From positions 1-37,313 of the forward strand of contig JAKSML010000016.1 in assembly GCA_024400665.1 (NCBI GenBank): 37,313 nucleotides of DNA. The letters are read 5' to 3'. Numbering within the stretch: the first letter of the stretch is position 1; the number at the start of each line of letters is the position of its first letter. A program made the translations under genes and the position numbers. This document shows positions 1-9,536 of the stretch, one piece after another. The stretch comes from Bacteroidales bacterium (GTDB taxonomy: Bacteria; Bacteroidota; Bacteroidia; Bacteroidales; P3). The notes below the pieces were generated by a model that was not told the origin of the DNA, ran no database searches, and was given only the letters and a program-made list of their open reading frames with translations.

Positions 1-50
1 TATCCGGGATAAGGCCGATATCTGCCCTGAAAAATCTTTCGACCACTCAT

Positions 51-153
51 GATTACAAATCCTTATAATAATTTGTGTCGGATTGCAAATCCGACACGAC
101 GCCCCACCCTCAGAACATCCCCGAGAACGGAAATTATGTCAGATTATAAATCC
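51..153. repeat. Three short palindromic GATTnnAAATCC motifs, one forming a strong hairpin
   Basis: The motif GATTnnAAATCC occurs three times in about 100 bases (51-62, 81-92, 142-153) with variable centre (AC, GC, TA). The middle copy is extended into a perfect hairpin at 75-97, arms GTGTCGGATT and AATCCGACAC around a 3-base loop. No T-run follows, so it does not look like an intrinsic terminator. It resembles REP-like intergenic palindromes; I infer this from structure only. The rest of 1-177 holds no gene I can support. Confidence 0.55.
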
Positions 154-177
154 AACATTGTAGTATCGTCATTCTCA

Positions 178-717
178 CTACGGGTGGTTTTTTAAGTAAG
201 GATTCCCGTGTTCACAGGATCCATAAATATTCGTACATACGTTTTTGGTCCATCCAAATAATGAGTGCTCTCCATTCGTGATAGAGACATAGTACCATCC
301 ATCTTTGCTAACGTCAAGAACAGGTGCTGTAATCTCACTATACTCTGTTAAATCAACCTTAACGTAATGGCTGCTTTGAACAGGTTCTTCGTAAATATTT
401 ATAGTCTTGCTCTGTTCCATAGTCCACAACCAAACATTACAGAATCTTTTTTCCACCCATCCTTCAATTAGTGCTTTTGAAGATGATGCAGCGCACATTA
501 TCCTAACCAGATGTCTCTCCATCGTCGAACTTAGAATCTCGACCGAATAATAGTTCTCCAGTATTGAATCCTGGTTTATCACAGCAAAGGGTATCTCACC
601 GCTCTCTGATTCGTAAATATTTATCGGAGAGTTTGTTTGCTTGAAAAAACATGGACTATGTTGTCCGTATGCTTCAATACTTAGAATCAAACCAATAATG
701 CAAAAAAGTTCTTTCAT
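178..717 (-). CDS. Secreted protein with two SH3-like repeats, function unknown
   Basis: The 179-residue product starts with a signal peptide (basic-poor but hydrophobic residues 3-16, then AYGQ as a likely cleavage region). The rest holds two similar units, each opening with the phrase INIYE (about residues 32 and 106); the second continues through DGWYYVSI and FGWTKNV, the layout of bacterial SH3-like domains, which often bind peptidoglycan or peptides in exported proteins. Four or more cysteines in the mature part could form disulfides. I do not recognise a named family member and infer a periplasmic or surface location. The start codon lies only 6 bases from the flank of the IS-like remnant, so the original promoter region was probably displaced. 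Being the only such ORF here with a signal peptide and no stop, it seems intact. Confidence 0.7.
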   Translation of the reverse strand: MKELFCIIGLILSIEAYGQHSPCFFKQTNSPINIYESESGEIPFAVINQDSILENYYSVEILSSTMERHLVRIMCAASSSKALIEGWVEKRFCNVWLWTMEQSKTINIYEEPVQSSHYVKVDLTEYSEITAPVLDVSKDGWYYVSITNGEHSLFGWTKNVCTNIYGSCEHGNPYLKNHP

Positions 718-729
718 CTTTGAAATATT

Positions 730-1509
730 GGTAGGCTCTAAAAATTGATTATTTTTGTCATCTGGCTTTGACGGAGAGCCTACTTTTCCCGCTTCGCCAG
801 AGTTGTTATTATCTGCAAAGGTTATAAGAGGTACGATTTTGGGTCACAAACCTCTTTCGGCATTAATATTTCAGACTAATCTACATGGCTTTACCTCACG
901 TTCTCTTGTTTGGTTAGTTATTCCGTTATCTTATTCCGTTTCTTACGAACTGCTCGTATCGAAACATGTTGTAGGTCAAGCATTTTAGGAAGATGCTTGT
1001 GGCCGCTCTCGCTATACCTATCGTCCGCACGGTCAGCCCGTGCATCGCTCCCTCCATAAAGTTCAGTCCCTCGAAAAAATTGCGGATTGTGTTTGCGTCT
1101 GGCACCTTGTCACCACTTGCCAGTCCGAGGAACTGCTTAAAGCTGCTACGATCGATTATCTGGTATTCCGTCTGCTCGTAACTGAGATTGTAATACTGCC
1201 GCAACACCATCACTTTGAACATCATTACCACGTCATACTGCCTGGCTCCGGCTTTGCTCTTCGTGCTATGGCTCATCATTGACGCCTCTAATCGGCTGCG
1301 GAACATCTCAAAGTCTATCACGCTGTCTAACTTCTCCAAAGGACTTCCCATCTCGGAGAGTTTCCGTGCTGAGTTTTCTGCGTCAAAGAGGGTCTGCTTG
1401 CCTGTGGTCTTGTACTTGCTCATAAATGATGCCTTTTTATACCATGATAACACTATTTCTTCTTTTATATTGTCGAATATTTGATATTTAATTTTTAGAG
1501 GTTACCTAC
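730..1509 (-). mobile_element. Internally deleted IS5-type element (non-autonomous)
   Basis: Imperfect terminal inverted repeats bound this 780-bp stretch: the left end reads GGTAGG then CTCTAAAAATT, and the right end read inward on the minus strand gives GTAGGTAACC then TCTAAAAATT. Both ends are flanked by AATATT (724-729 and 1510-1515); because this hexamer is its own complement it may be a target duplication or part of the repeats. A second copy of the tip sits inverted just inside the left end (731-739 against 775-783, 9 of 9 bases). The only coding content is a transposase with its catalytic middle missing. Boundaries are inferred from these repeats. Confidence 0.65.
926..1423 (-). pseudogene. 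IS5-family transposase, internal deletion fusing N-terminal domain to C-terminal tail
   Basis: The reading frame is open for 165 codons, about half the length of IS5-group transposases. Residues 1 to about 120 match the N-terminal domain of this group (the DUF772-like region around QYDVVMMFKVMVLRQYYNLS and later FLGL, VPDANTIRNF). The last 40 residues (HGLTVRTIGIARA, LTYNMFRYEQ) are what is normally the extreme C-terminus. The DDE catalytic core between them is absent, so the protein cannot transpose DNA by itself, though it could still bind ends. I chose the methionine of MSKYKTTGKQ over one 10 codons upstream because the family usually starts there. The in-frame join suggests one clean deletion. 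Confidence 0.75.
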
Positions 1510-1515
1510 AATATT

Positions 1516-2134
1516 AGTCGCAAAAATGCCCGATTTTTTACATCCCTCCTCAAAAATAATTTCTATCCCCAATTGGTCATTAAGGCAATAAGAGACAATC
1601 ATAGTAGATTCCATTAATGCTTCTTTACTTGTAGTTTGCTACCACAAACCTACAAGACTGAGCTTGCTTAGCGAGAAGAAATTGTTTATTTTCAAACCTA
1701 TAAAACACACCATGATTTTTTGACTCCTGCCACACCTCAAAAACGGGACCGATTTTAACACAAAACTTAATCAAATCTTAAATTCCACACCTCTCCAAAA
1801 GCCATCCTCAGCCCTCGTTTTAGCTCCGCCTTTCCTCCGCCTTAGCTCCGCTTTAGCTCCGCTCTCAAATTGGAGCTTGGGCGGAGCCTGATATGAGCTT
1901 CTCACCATGAAGGGCGAAGCCTGAACGAAGCCATCATTTTTAACATTTCAGCACAGCCCCGCACAGGAACCTTCGCCCACGAGACCTCGGGGAGAGAAGA
2001 GGGCAATCTATATAGGTATCCCCAAAAATTCAAGACGAAGGATGCCGTGGCATCTGTGATAGTCCGCATAACACAAGAATCTATGATTAAATTCATGGAT
2101 AAATCATGATAATCTTAATCATCAATAATTAGAG
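1516..2134. other. Gene-free stretch, about 620 bases
   Basis: No open frame here has family-like sequence. The part at 1516-1800 is AT-rich and unremarkable. From 1821 it holds GC-rich short repeats (annotated separately) and scattered related words such as GGCGGAGCC and GGCGAAGCC to about 1942. An open frame at 1902-2096 on the minus strand is low in recognisable content and I do not call it. Confidence 0.5.
1821..1863. repeat. Tandem 11-bp repeat, unit close to TAGCTCCGCYT
   Basis: Four imperfect units run head to tail, for example TAGCTCCGCCT, TAGCTCCGCTT and TAGCTCCGCTC. The same units occur at 24281-24322 (reverse orientation) and 34196-34231, always between genes or at a gene end. This is a dispersed, locally tandem repeat family in this genome; its role is unknown to me. 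Confidence 0.7.
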
Positions 2135-2212
2135 GTGGTCTATCGAGAATACAGCCATGAAAATTGCATGTACACACCTCATGTTTTTTGCATTTTTTGT
2201 GATTTTTTTTGC

Positions 2213-2243
2213 TTGTTATGTCGAATATTTTGCGTATCTTTGC
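2213..2243 (+). promoter_or_regulatory. Bacteroidota sigma-ABfr type promoter for the flavodoxin/nitroreductase pair
   Basis: A TTG at 2213-2215 is separated by 19 bases from TATCTTTG at 2235-2242, matching the known -33 TTG and -7 TAnnTTTG consensus of this phylum. Transcription would begin near 2250, leaving a leader of about 80 bases before the GTG start at 2331. Confidence 0.7.
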
Positions 2244-2320
2244 AAAAGAAATCAATAACAAAAGTACGTCATCAAGAAACTGTTTTTCACCACACTAACC
2301 CATTTCTGAACTTCAAAAAT

Positions 2321-2326
2321 AGGAGG
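2321..2326 (+). promoter_or_regulatory. Strong Shine-Dalgarno sequence AGGAGG deciding a GTG start
   Basis: AGGAGG lies 4 bases upstream of GTG at 2331. Such sequences are uncommon in Bacteroidota, so its presence supports GTG as the true start rather than the longer overlapping frame that begins at 2135. Confidence 0.6.
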
Positions 2327-2330
2327 AAAA

Positions 2331-2864
2331 GTGAATATTCTCATTCTCATAGGCAGCCCTCGCCAAGAAGGGAACACACAGCTGCTGGCCGAGGCCTTTG
2401 CACGCGGCGCCGAAGCACATCACAGCGTCACCACGCTCTCGGTTCGCGACCTCAATGTCGGCCCCTGCTTGGGCTGCAACACATGCTTTGCCAGCGAGGA
2501 CAACACATGCTGCCAAAGCGACGATATGGTGCAGGTCTATGCCCAGCTGGCTCAGGCCGACATGCTGGTGATTGCCTCGCCCGTCTATTTCTACGGCATC
2601 AGCGCACAGCTAAAAGCCGTCATCGACCGTCTCCACAACCCTGTGCGCAACACGTTCCACATCAAGAAGATGGCACTGCTGCTTGTGGGCGGGGCAAGAC
2701 TGCCCGAGCTGTTCGACAGCATCACCACCCAGTATGAGCTGGCGCTCCGGTTCTTTAACATCGAGGACGGAGGACGCATACTAGTGCGCGGCGTGAGGGA
2801 ACGCGGCGACATACGCCAGACCGCCGCCCTACAAGAGGCCTACGAGCTGGGAGGCCGCCAATGA
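2331..2864 (+). CDS. Flavodoxin-fold NAD(P)H-dependent oxidoreductase (FMN reductase family)
   Basis: The 177-residue protein opens with the FMN-phosphate loop of this fold (ILILIGSPRQEGNTQ), has the cysteine motif PCLGCNTC at about residues 45-52 seen in iron-sulfur-flavoprotein-like and NADPH-dependent FMN reductases, and the second flavin-binding stretch ASPVYFYGISAQLKAVIDR near residues 83-101. Length fits the family. It should be a soluble flavoprotein reducing flavin, quinone or another small acceptor; the substrate cannot be told. It starts at GTG behind a strong Shine-Dalgarno sequence and is followed after 75 bases by a nitroreductase-fold lipoprotein on the same strand, probably in one transcript. 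Codon use is GC-rich like the neighbour. Confidence 0.8.
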   Translation: MNILILIGSPRQEGNTQLLAEAFARGAEAHHSVTTLSVRDLNVGPCLGCNTCFASEDNTCCQSDDMVQVYAQLAQADMLVIASPVYFYGISAQLKAVIDRLHNPVRNTFHIKKMALLLVGGARLPELFDSITTQYELALRFFNIEDGGRILVRGVRERGDIRQTAALQEAYELGGRQ

Positions 2865-2939
2865 ACAGCTGCACACTGCAGCCATGACGGCGCCAAGCCT
2901 ATGCGGCCACTTGTGAAACCAACAAAATACAATGAATAT

Positions 2940-3560
2940 ATGAAGAAATTTGCCTATCTCTTGCTCATCCTGACCCTCGCCGCCTGCTCCTGCCCCAACA
3001 CGGAGCAGCCACAGCAGACCGACCTCGCCGCCGCGTTCGACAGCCTCGCCATGTCGCGCAGAAGCATCCGCCAGTTCTCGCCCGCAAGCATCAGCCGCGA
3101 CACGCTCGACCTCCTTCTCCGCCACGGCATCAACGCCCCCAACGGCCGCAACCTACAAGCCTATGAGCTCCGCGTGGTGGACGATGCCGAGCTGCTCGCT
3201 CAGATTTCGGAGGCCGTGAAGCACGACAACCCCGAGGAGGCACGTGCTGAGGGCAGCATCTTCTTCGATGCCAAATGCGTGATTTTCATAGCTAACGACA
3301 CCTCGTATGATATGTCGCAGGTGGATTGCGGACTCTTGGGCGAGAACATCATCCTCTCGGCGTGGTCGCTCGGCATAGGCTCCTGCTGCATGGCACACCC
3401 CGTGCGTCTCATGAAGACGAGTCCCGCCTGCGCCCCCCTCCTCGAACGCCTCGGCTTCAGCCAGGGCTACAACCTGCTCTACAGCATCGTCCTCGGCTAC
3501 CCAGAGGAGCAGCCCGAGGCCCGTCCTCGAAAAGCAGCGATGGTGAAGTATGTCGATTAA
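2940..3560 (+). CDS. Nitroreductase-family lipoprotein
   Basis: The first 16 residues form a lipoprotein signal with lipobox LAAC (Cys16), so I chose the ATG at 2940 rather than an in-frame ATG 13 codons earlier. The remaining part is a nitroreductase fold: SRRSIRQF near residues 37-44 (FMN-phosphate arginines), APNGRNLQAYELRVV, a middle segment ending in the GIGSCCM helix and the C-terminal LGYPEEQPEARPRK, which is the usual family ending. Total 206 residues. It would be an FMN enzyme tethered to a membrane on the non-cytoplasmic side, where a reductant is not obvious. The upstream flavodoxin-fold reductase is probably co-transcribed and may be part of the same redox chain; this is inference. 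Confidence 0.8.
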   Translation: MKKFAYLLLILTLAACSCPNTEQPQQTDLAAAFDSLAMSRRSIRQFSPASISRDTLDLLLRHGINAPNGRNLQAYELRVVDDAELLAQISEAVKHDNPEEARAEGSIFFDAKCVIFIANDTSYDMSQVDCGLLGENIILSAWSLGIGSCCMAHPVRLMKTSPACAPLLERLGFSQGYNLLYSIVLGYPEEQPEARPRKAAMVKYVD

Positions 3561-3750
3561 CAGCGCCCAAAAACCACTCTGTTCACATCTGTAACACACA
3601 GCACCATATTTGTCAACAAAATACAAATCAAGCATTTGCACACGCATACTAAAATCAAAAGCAGCAATCAACATCAATCCCCCCCAAAAAAGGCAGGAGT
3701 TCTTTGACATATTGTGATTATGGTTTATCTCGGTTTGCAGCACGGCATAT

Positions 3751-3784
3751 AAAAAAGGGCATCGCACCGCGTGCAATGCCCTTT
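3751..3784 (-). terminator. Rho-independent terminator of eno
   Basis: On the minus strand the arms AAGGGCATTGCAC and GTGCGATGCCCTT form a 13-bp stem with a GCG loop, followed by T6. One pair is G-U only when the minus strand is the transcript, which fits transcription from eno. Confidence 0.9.
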
Positions 3785-3805
3785 GGGACAACTATCGAGT
3801 TCTGA

Positions 3806-5158
<1,353 letters not shown>

Positions 5159-5188
5159 TTAAAGTCTTCTCTGTGACAAATCAAAGGA

Positions 5189-5227
5189 AAAAGGAATGCA
5201 GAGATGTCTCCATCTCGCATTCCTTTT
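5189..5227 (-). terminator. Terminator closing the ribosomal protein cluster after rplQ
   Basis: The minus strand folds into a 17-bp stem (arms AAAAGGAATGC-GAGATG and CATCTC-T-GCATTCCTTTT, one bulged T) with a GAGA loop and flanking T residues. It sits about 20 bases after the rplQ stop and is the first such structure I found downstream of the rpsL promoter. Confidence 0.9.
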
Positions 5228-5245
5228 GTGATATTTCCGTAAGGG

Positions 5246-5722
5246 TTATTCAGCCTTAGGAGCTTCCTCAGCAACAGGAGCTTCGACAGCAGTCTCGGCT
5301 TTCTTGCCGCGGCTACGACGGGTGCTCTTAGCTTTCTTCTCGGTAGCCACAGTGAGCATGTTCTCATTGTAGTCAACGAGTTCGATGATGGCCATCTCTG
5401 AGTTATCACCATGACGGATACCGGTCTTCAGAATGCGAGTGTAACCACCGGGGCGGTTAGCGACCTTCTGAGAAACATTGCGGAAAAGCTCGGTGACGGC
5501 ATATTTGTTGTGGAGGTAGCTGAAGACAACACGACGATTGTTCATGTTATCCTCTTTCGAGCGAGTGATAAGGGGCTCGACATATACTCTAAGCGCTTTA
5601 GCTTTAGCAAGCGTGGTCTCGATTCTCTTCTCCATGATGAGGGAAGAGGCCATGTTGGAAAGCATAGCTACGCGATGTGCGTGGGTTCTTGACAAGTGAT
5701 TTACTTTACAACCGTGTCTCAT
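5246..5722 (-). CDS. rplQ: 50S ribosomal protein L17 with acidic/alanine-rich tail
   Basis: L17 is a large-subunit protein close to the polypeptide exit tunnel. The first 115 or so residues are the conserved domain ([23 protein letters not shown] at the start, abbreviated: [10 protein letters not shown]; later NRPGGYTRI and the [11 protein letters not shown] end). After residue 120 comes a low-complexity tail of Ala, Glu and Lys, so the 158-residue protein is longer than the roughly 120-130 residues of many bacteria; such tails are common in this phylum. It follows rpoA after 6 bases, the standard end of the alpha operon. Confidence 0.97.
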   Translation of the reverse strand: MRHGCKVNHLSRTHAHRVAMLSNMASSLIMEKRIETTLAKAKALRVYVEPLITRSKEDNMNNRRVVFSYLHNKYAVTELFRNVSQKVANRPGGYTRILKTGIRHGDNSEMAIIELVDYNENMLTVATEKKAKSTRRSRGKKAETAVEAPVAEEAPKAE

Positions 5723-5728
5723 TTCTTA

Positions 5729-6721
5729 TTATTCTTTATCTAATTTATACTTAGTGATATTCATACCGAATTCGAGGTTCTTCGAAGAGACCAGATTTTC
5801 GAGTTCGGTTAACGATTTCTTACCGAAGTTGCGGAACTTCAGCAAATCGGCTTTATTGAAAGAAACCAAGTCACCCAAGGTCTCTACCTCTGCTGCCTTC
5901 AAGCAGTTGAGAGCACGGACGGAGAGGTCCATGTCAACCAGCTTGGTCTTGAGCAGCTGACGGACGTGCATGGTGCTCTCGTCAAACTCTTCCTGTACAG
6001 GCTTGGGTTCGGCTTCAAGCGTGATGCGCTCGTCACTGAAGAGCATGAAATGCTGGATGAGGATAGTGGCAGCTTCTTTCAAAGCCTCTTTCGGATGAAT
6101 GGATCCATCGGTGGTGATATCGAAGGACAGCTTCTCATAGTCCGTACGCTGCTCAACACGATAGTCGCTGACTTCGTATTTCACATTCTTGATGGGCGTA
6201 TGGATAGAGTCGATGGCGATAACTCCGATGGCGTCACCCGGCTTCTTGTTTTCATCGGCGGGGACGTAGCCACGGCCCTTTTCGATGGTGAGCTCGATCT
6301 TGAGTTCGGTAGTTGACTCCATGTGGCAGATTTCCAACTCGGGATTAAGAACTTGGAAACCATTGAGGTAATTATTAAGGTCACCAGCCTTCAAAAGCGT
6401 CTGGCCGACCACATCGAAAACTACCTTCTCGGATTCAAAATTTTCAATCTGACGACGGAAACGAATCTGCTTAAGCTTGAGGATGATATCGGTCATATCC
6501 TCAACAACACCAGGGAGCGACGAGAACTCATGGTCGACACCCTCAATACGCACCGAAGTGATTGCAAAACCTTCGAGCGAGGAAAGAAGGACACGACGCA
6601 AAGCATTACCGATGGTGATGCCGTAGCCGGGCTCCAAAGGACGGAATTCGAATGTCCCACGGAAGTCGTCAGCCTCAAGCATGACCACCTTGTCGGGTTT
6701 CTGGAAAGATAATATAGCCAT
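5729..6721 (-). CDS. rpoA: DNA-directed RNA polymerase subunit alpha
   Basis: The alpha subunit dimerises to start RNA polymerase assembly and contacts DNA and activators. The 330 residues divide into the N-terminal assembly domain (about 1-230, with [20 protein letters not shown]) and the C-terminal domain (about 255-315, with [20 protein letters not shown] and FGKKSLTEL, the helix-hairpin-helix region). Length is normal for Bacteroidota. It lies between rpsD (100-base gap containing a hairpin) and rplQ (6-base gap). Confidence 0.98.
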   Translation of the reverse strand: MAILSFQKPDKVVMLEADDFRGTFEFRPLEPGYGITIGNALRRVLLSSLEGFAITSVRIEGVDHEFSSLPGVVEDMTDIILKLKQIRFRRQIENFESEKVVFDVVGQTLLKAGDLNNYLNGFQVLNPELEICHMESTTELKIELTIEKGRGYVPADENKKPGDAIGVIAIDSIHTPIKNVKYEVSDYRVEQRTDYEKLSFDITTDGSIHPKEALKEAATILIQHFMLFSDERITLEAEPKPVQEEFDESTMHVRQLLKTKLVDMDLSVRALNCLKAAEVETLGDLVSFNKADLLKFRNFGKKSLTELENLVSSKNLEFGMNITKYKLDKE

Positions 6722-6756
6722 TTTGTTTCCTTTCTTGTTATTTTGGTTTCTGTATT

Positions 6757-6808
6757 CTGGTTTCTAGATTCTATTAGGATTATCCAGCGAGCTAGAATGC
6801 GAAACCAG
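6757..6808 (-). other. Hairpin in the rpsD-rpoA gap
   Basis: CTGGTTTC at 6757-6764 pairs with GAAACCAG at 6801-6808 and, inside it, ATTCTA (6768-6773) pairs with TAGAAT (6793-6798), giving 8 plus 6 base pairs around a small bulge. No T-run follows, so it is not a typical terminator; an RNA processing site or attenuating structure between rpsD and rpoA is possible. Confidence 0.6.
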
Positions 6809-6821
6809 TAACTATACCCTA

Positions 6822-7427
6822 TTACTTAGAGTAGAGTTCGACGATGAGCTGCTCGTTGATGGTCTCGGGAATGTCGGCGCGCTCAGGATAGCTGAGGAAT
6901 TTGCCGGACATATTAGCGCCATCCCACTCGAGCCATGCATAGTTGTTGGCACGTGAAGCGAGGTTATCGGTGACAATCTCGAGGGAACGGGAACGTTCGC
7001 GGACGGAGATGACATCACCAACCTTCAACTCATAGGAAGGAACATTAACGACATTGCCGTTAACGGCGATGTGACGATGGGATACCAGCTGGCGAGCCTG
7101 AGCACGGCTGCAAGCGATGCCAAGACGGTAAACGACATTGTCGAGGCGAGCCTCGATGAGCTTCATCAACTCTTCACCAGTGATACCGCCACGACGGGAG
7201 GCTTCAGCATAGAGTTTGCGGAACTGACGTTCGAGGATGCCGTAAGTATATTTGGCCTTCTGCTTCTCCTGAAGCTGAGTGCCGTATTCCGAAGTCTTGC
7301 CACGGCGCTTGTTCTGGCCGTGCATACCCGGAGCGTAAGGTTTCTTTTCGTAGTTCTTGTCGGGACCGTAGATGGGTTCGTGGAACTTTCTAGCGATTTT
7401 GGTTTTAGGACCTGTATATCTTGCCAT
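6822..7427 (-). CDS. rpsD: 30S ribosomal protein S4 (zinc-free form)
   Basis: S4 binds 16S rRNA first and nucleates small-subunit assembly. At 201 residues it has the N-terminal domain without the zinc-binding cysteine set, the basic [16 protein letters not shown] segment, and the S4 RNA-binding motif around [20 protein letters not shown] and SHRHIAVNG (about residues 93-125). In the alpha operon of many bacteria S4 represses its own mRNA; whether that happens here is not visible. It sits between rpsK and rpoA as expected. Confidence 0.98.
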   Translation of the reverse strand: MARYTGPKTKIARKFHEPIYGPDKNYEKKPYAPGMHGQNKRRGKTSEYGTQLQEKQKAKYTYGILERQFRKLYAEASRRGGITGEELMKLIEARLDNVVYRLGIACSRAQARQLVSHRHIAVNGNVVNVPSYELKVGDVISVRERSRSLEIVTDNLASRANNYAWLEWDGANMSGKFLSYPERADIPETINEQLIVELYSK

Positions 7428-7458
7428 TTTATAATTTCAGATTAAAAGTGATTAATAA

Positions 7459-7848
7459 TTACACGCGACGACGTTTGGGAGGACGGCAGCCATTGTGAGG
7501 CAGCGGGGTAATGTCGACGATTTCGGTAACTTCAATGCCGCAACCATTAATTGCGCGGATTGCAGATTCACGTCCTGAACCAGGTCCCTTAACAAAGACC
7601 TTGACTTTTCTTAGGCCCAAATCATAAGCAACTTTGCCGCAATCTTCCGCAGCCATCTGTGCAGCATACGGAGTGTTTTTCTTCGATCCGCGGAAGCCCA
7701 TTTTTCCTGCAGACGACCAAGAAATCACTTGACCGGCATTATTGGTCAACGAAATAATAACGTTGTTGAAAGATGCAAAGATGCATGCTCTTCCAAGAGG
7801 TTCAACTTTTACGACTCTTTTTTTAGTCGGTTTAGAAGTTTTTGCCAT
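7459..7848 (-). CDS. rpsK: 30S ribosomal protein S11
   Basis: S11 forms part of the small-subunit platform near the mRNA exit. The 129-residue protein has the conserved [10 protein letters not shown] strand, [11 protein letters not shown], and the family C-terminus [10 protein letters not shown]. The N-terminal ten residues are lysine-rich, typical for the family. It lies 93 bases after rpsM and 31 before rpsD in the alpha operon order. Confidence 0.98.
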   Translation of the reverse strand: MAKTSKPTKKRVVKVEPLGRACIFASFNNVIISLTNNAGQVISWSSAGKMGFRGSKKNTPYAAQMAAEDCGKVAYDLGLRKVKVFVKGPGSGRESAIRAINGCGIEVTEIVDITPLPHNGCRPPKRRRV

Positions 7849-7941
7849 AATTTTTTTTACTTGTGCTTGATTTTACATTTGTTCACCAACTGCTCCTTAA
7901 TTCAAATATAGTCCGCAATTGGCCGCTACACAATTCATTTT

Positions 7942-8319
7942 TTACTTGGTAGCTTTCTTCTTGTTAGCGATAGTTTTCTTCTTACCCTTGCGAGTACGAG
8001 CGTTGTTCTTAGTGCTCTGACCACGGAGAGGAAGACCAAGACGGTGACGGATGCCACGATAGCAGCCAATATCCATCAGTCGTTTGATGTTCATCTGGAC
8101 TTCGGAACGAAGAGCACCTTCGACCTTGTACTGATCATTGATGATAGTACGCAGCGTGTTCTGCTCATCATCGGTCCAATCCTGAACCTTCTTGTTCTCA
8201 TCGATGCCGGCTTTTGCCAGAATCTCAGATGCGAGGCTTCTTCCAATACCGTAGATATAGGTCAGACCTATAACACCTCTTTTGTTCTTGGGTAAGTCAA
8301 TACCTGCAATTCTTGCCAT
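7942..8319 (-). CDS. rpsM: 30S ribosomal protein S13
   Basis: S13 lies at the subunit head, contacting L5 and the P-site tRNA through its basic tail. The 125 residues include the start [15 protein letters not shown], the helix-two-turn-helix [28 protein letters not shown] and the tail [13 protein letters not shown]. The order rpmJ, rpsM, rpsK, rpsD, rpoA is the usual alpha operon arrangement. Confidence 0.98.
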   Translation of the reverse strand: MARIAGIDLPKNKRGVIGLTYIYGIGRSLASEILAKAGIDENKKVQDWTDDEQNTLRTIINDQYKVEGALRSEVQMNIKRLMDIGCYRGIRHRLGLPLRGQSTKNNARTRKGKKKTIANKKKATK

Positions 8320-8348
8320 AAATTCTTTTTATTCTTTTTGTTAGTTAA

Positions 8349-8465
8349 TCATCCTTGTCTTTGTTTGAACTTCGGATTCTTCTTGTTGATTACATAGACA
8401 ACCCCGTGGCGGCGAACCACCTTGCATTCGGGGGATCTTTTCTTGACAGAAACTCTTACTTTCAT
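8349..8465 (-). CDS. rpmJ: 50S ribosomal protein L36 (zinc-free form)
   Basis: A 38-codon frame encodes [10 protein letters not shown], then [15 protein letters not shown] and the ending NPKFKQRQG, the complete L36 pattern. L36 normally binds zinc with three cysteines and a histidine; only one cysteine remains here (the others read Ser, Ile/Asn and Phe), so this is the zinc-independent type frequent in Bacteroidota. It is placed between infA and rpsM exactly as in other genomes. Confidence 0.96.
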   Translation of the reverse strand: MKVRVSVKKRSPECKVVRRHGVVYVINKKNPKFKQRQG

Positions 8466-8519
8466 TTTTTATTATATTTATCTGTTATTTCTTTTCAACA
8501 TTCTATCAACAATGCCGAC

Positions 8520-8738
8520 TTATTTGTGACGATAGGTGATGCGGCCCTTGGTAAGATCGTAAGGAGACATCTCGATAGAGACCTTGTCGCCAGGTAAGAT
8601 CTTGATATAATGCATACGCATCTTGCCGGAGATATGTGCAATGATTTGGTGACCATTCTCCAGTTCAACGCGGAACATTGCGTTGCCCAAGGATTCTGTT
8701 ACGGTTCCGTCCAACTGTATGGAAGATTGTTTTGCCAT
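8520..8738 (-). CDS. infA: Translation initiation factor IF-1
   Basis: IF-1 binds the ribosomal A site during initiation. The 72-residue protein is a single OB fold with the conserved [18 protein letters not shown] opening, [29 protein letters not shown] and the ending KGRITYRHK. It lies between map and rpmJ, with only 16 bases to map, so it is co-transcribed. Confidence 0.98.
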   Translation of the reverse strand: MAKQSSIQLDGTVTESLGNAMFRVELENGHQIIAHISGKMRMHYIKILPGDKVSIEMSPYDLTKGRITYRHK

Positions 8739-8754
8739 TTACTTATCGTTCTTT

Positions 8755-9525
8755 TTATTTGTTTTCAATGAAATCGAATGTTGAGAGAATATCTGGACCT
8801 GTTTTGCCGATGGCAACAGTGTGTTCGAAATGTGCGGCAGGCTTGGAATCCTTTGTACGGCATGTCCAGCCGTCCTCCTGGGAGAACTTGACATTCTTGG
8901 AGCCCATGCAGACCATGGGTTCGACAGCGATTACCATACCTTCTTTCAAGAGGGGACCCGTACCAGGGATACCATAGTTGGGAACGTTGGGGCTTTCGTG
9001 CATCTTGAAACCGACGCCATGGCCGCAAAGCTCACGAACTACAGAATAGCCATTCTTTTCGCAGTGCTGCTGGACAGCATGGCCGATATCGCCAATACGA
9101 TTCCCTTCCTTGCACTTATCGAGTCCGATATAGAGAGCCTCTTTGGTGACTTTGAGAAGACGCTGCATCTCCGCCGAGACTTCGCCACAGGTGAAGGTGT
9201 AGGCAGAATCGCCCACATAGCCGTTCAGCTCGATGACACAGTCAAGAGATACATTGTCGCCTTCGTTGAGATATACATTGTCGCTGGGGATGCCATGGAC
9301 AACGACATCATTGACAGAGATACAGAATGCGGCAGGGAAACCCTCATAGCCTTTGCACAAGGGAATACCACCATTGTCACGGATGAATTGCTCACCGATC
9401 TTATCCAAGTAAGCAGTCGTCACACCCGGACGAATATGACGGCCCACCTCGGCGAGAGCTTTACCGACGAGGCGGGCACTGTCACGTATCAATTCTATTT
9501 CTTCTTTAGTCTTTAAGAGGATCAT
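8755..9525 (-). CDS. map: Methionine aminopeptidase, type I
   Basis: The enzyme removes the initiator methionine from new proteins. In 256 residues the metal-binding residues are placed as in the family: the two aspartates in SLDCVIELNGYVGDSAYTF, the histidine of GHGVGFKMHESP (which also contains the substrate histidine) and the glutamates of VIAVEPMV and the C-terminal EDGWTCRTKDSKPAAHFEH. It is the short type I form without an N-terminal zinc extension. It sits 11 bases downstream of secY. Confidence 0.97.
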   Translation of the reverse strand: MILLKTKEEIELIRDSARLVGKALAEVGRHIRPGVTTAYLDKIGEQFIRDNGGIPLCKGYEGFPAAFCISVNDVVVHGIPSDNVYLNEGDNVSLDCVIELNGYVGDSAYTFTCGEVSAEMQRLLKVTKEALYIGLDKCKEGNRIGDIGHAVQQHCEKNGYSVVRELCGHGVGFKMHESPNVPNYGIPGTGPLLKEGMVIAVEPMVCMGSKNVKFSQEDGWTCRTKDSKPAAHFEHTVAIGKTGPDILSTFDFIENK

Positions 9526-9536
9526 GTTGCAATATT

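Noticed and set aside
2135..2737. 200-codon frame overlapping the flavodoxin gene
   Set aside because: Arg/His/Pro-rich out-of-frame reading; the GTG frame has the flavin motifs and a Shine-Dalgarno sequence.
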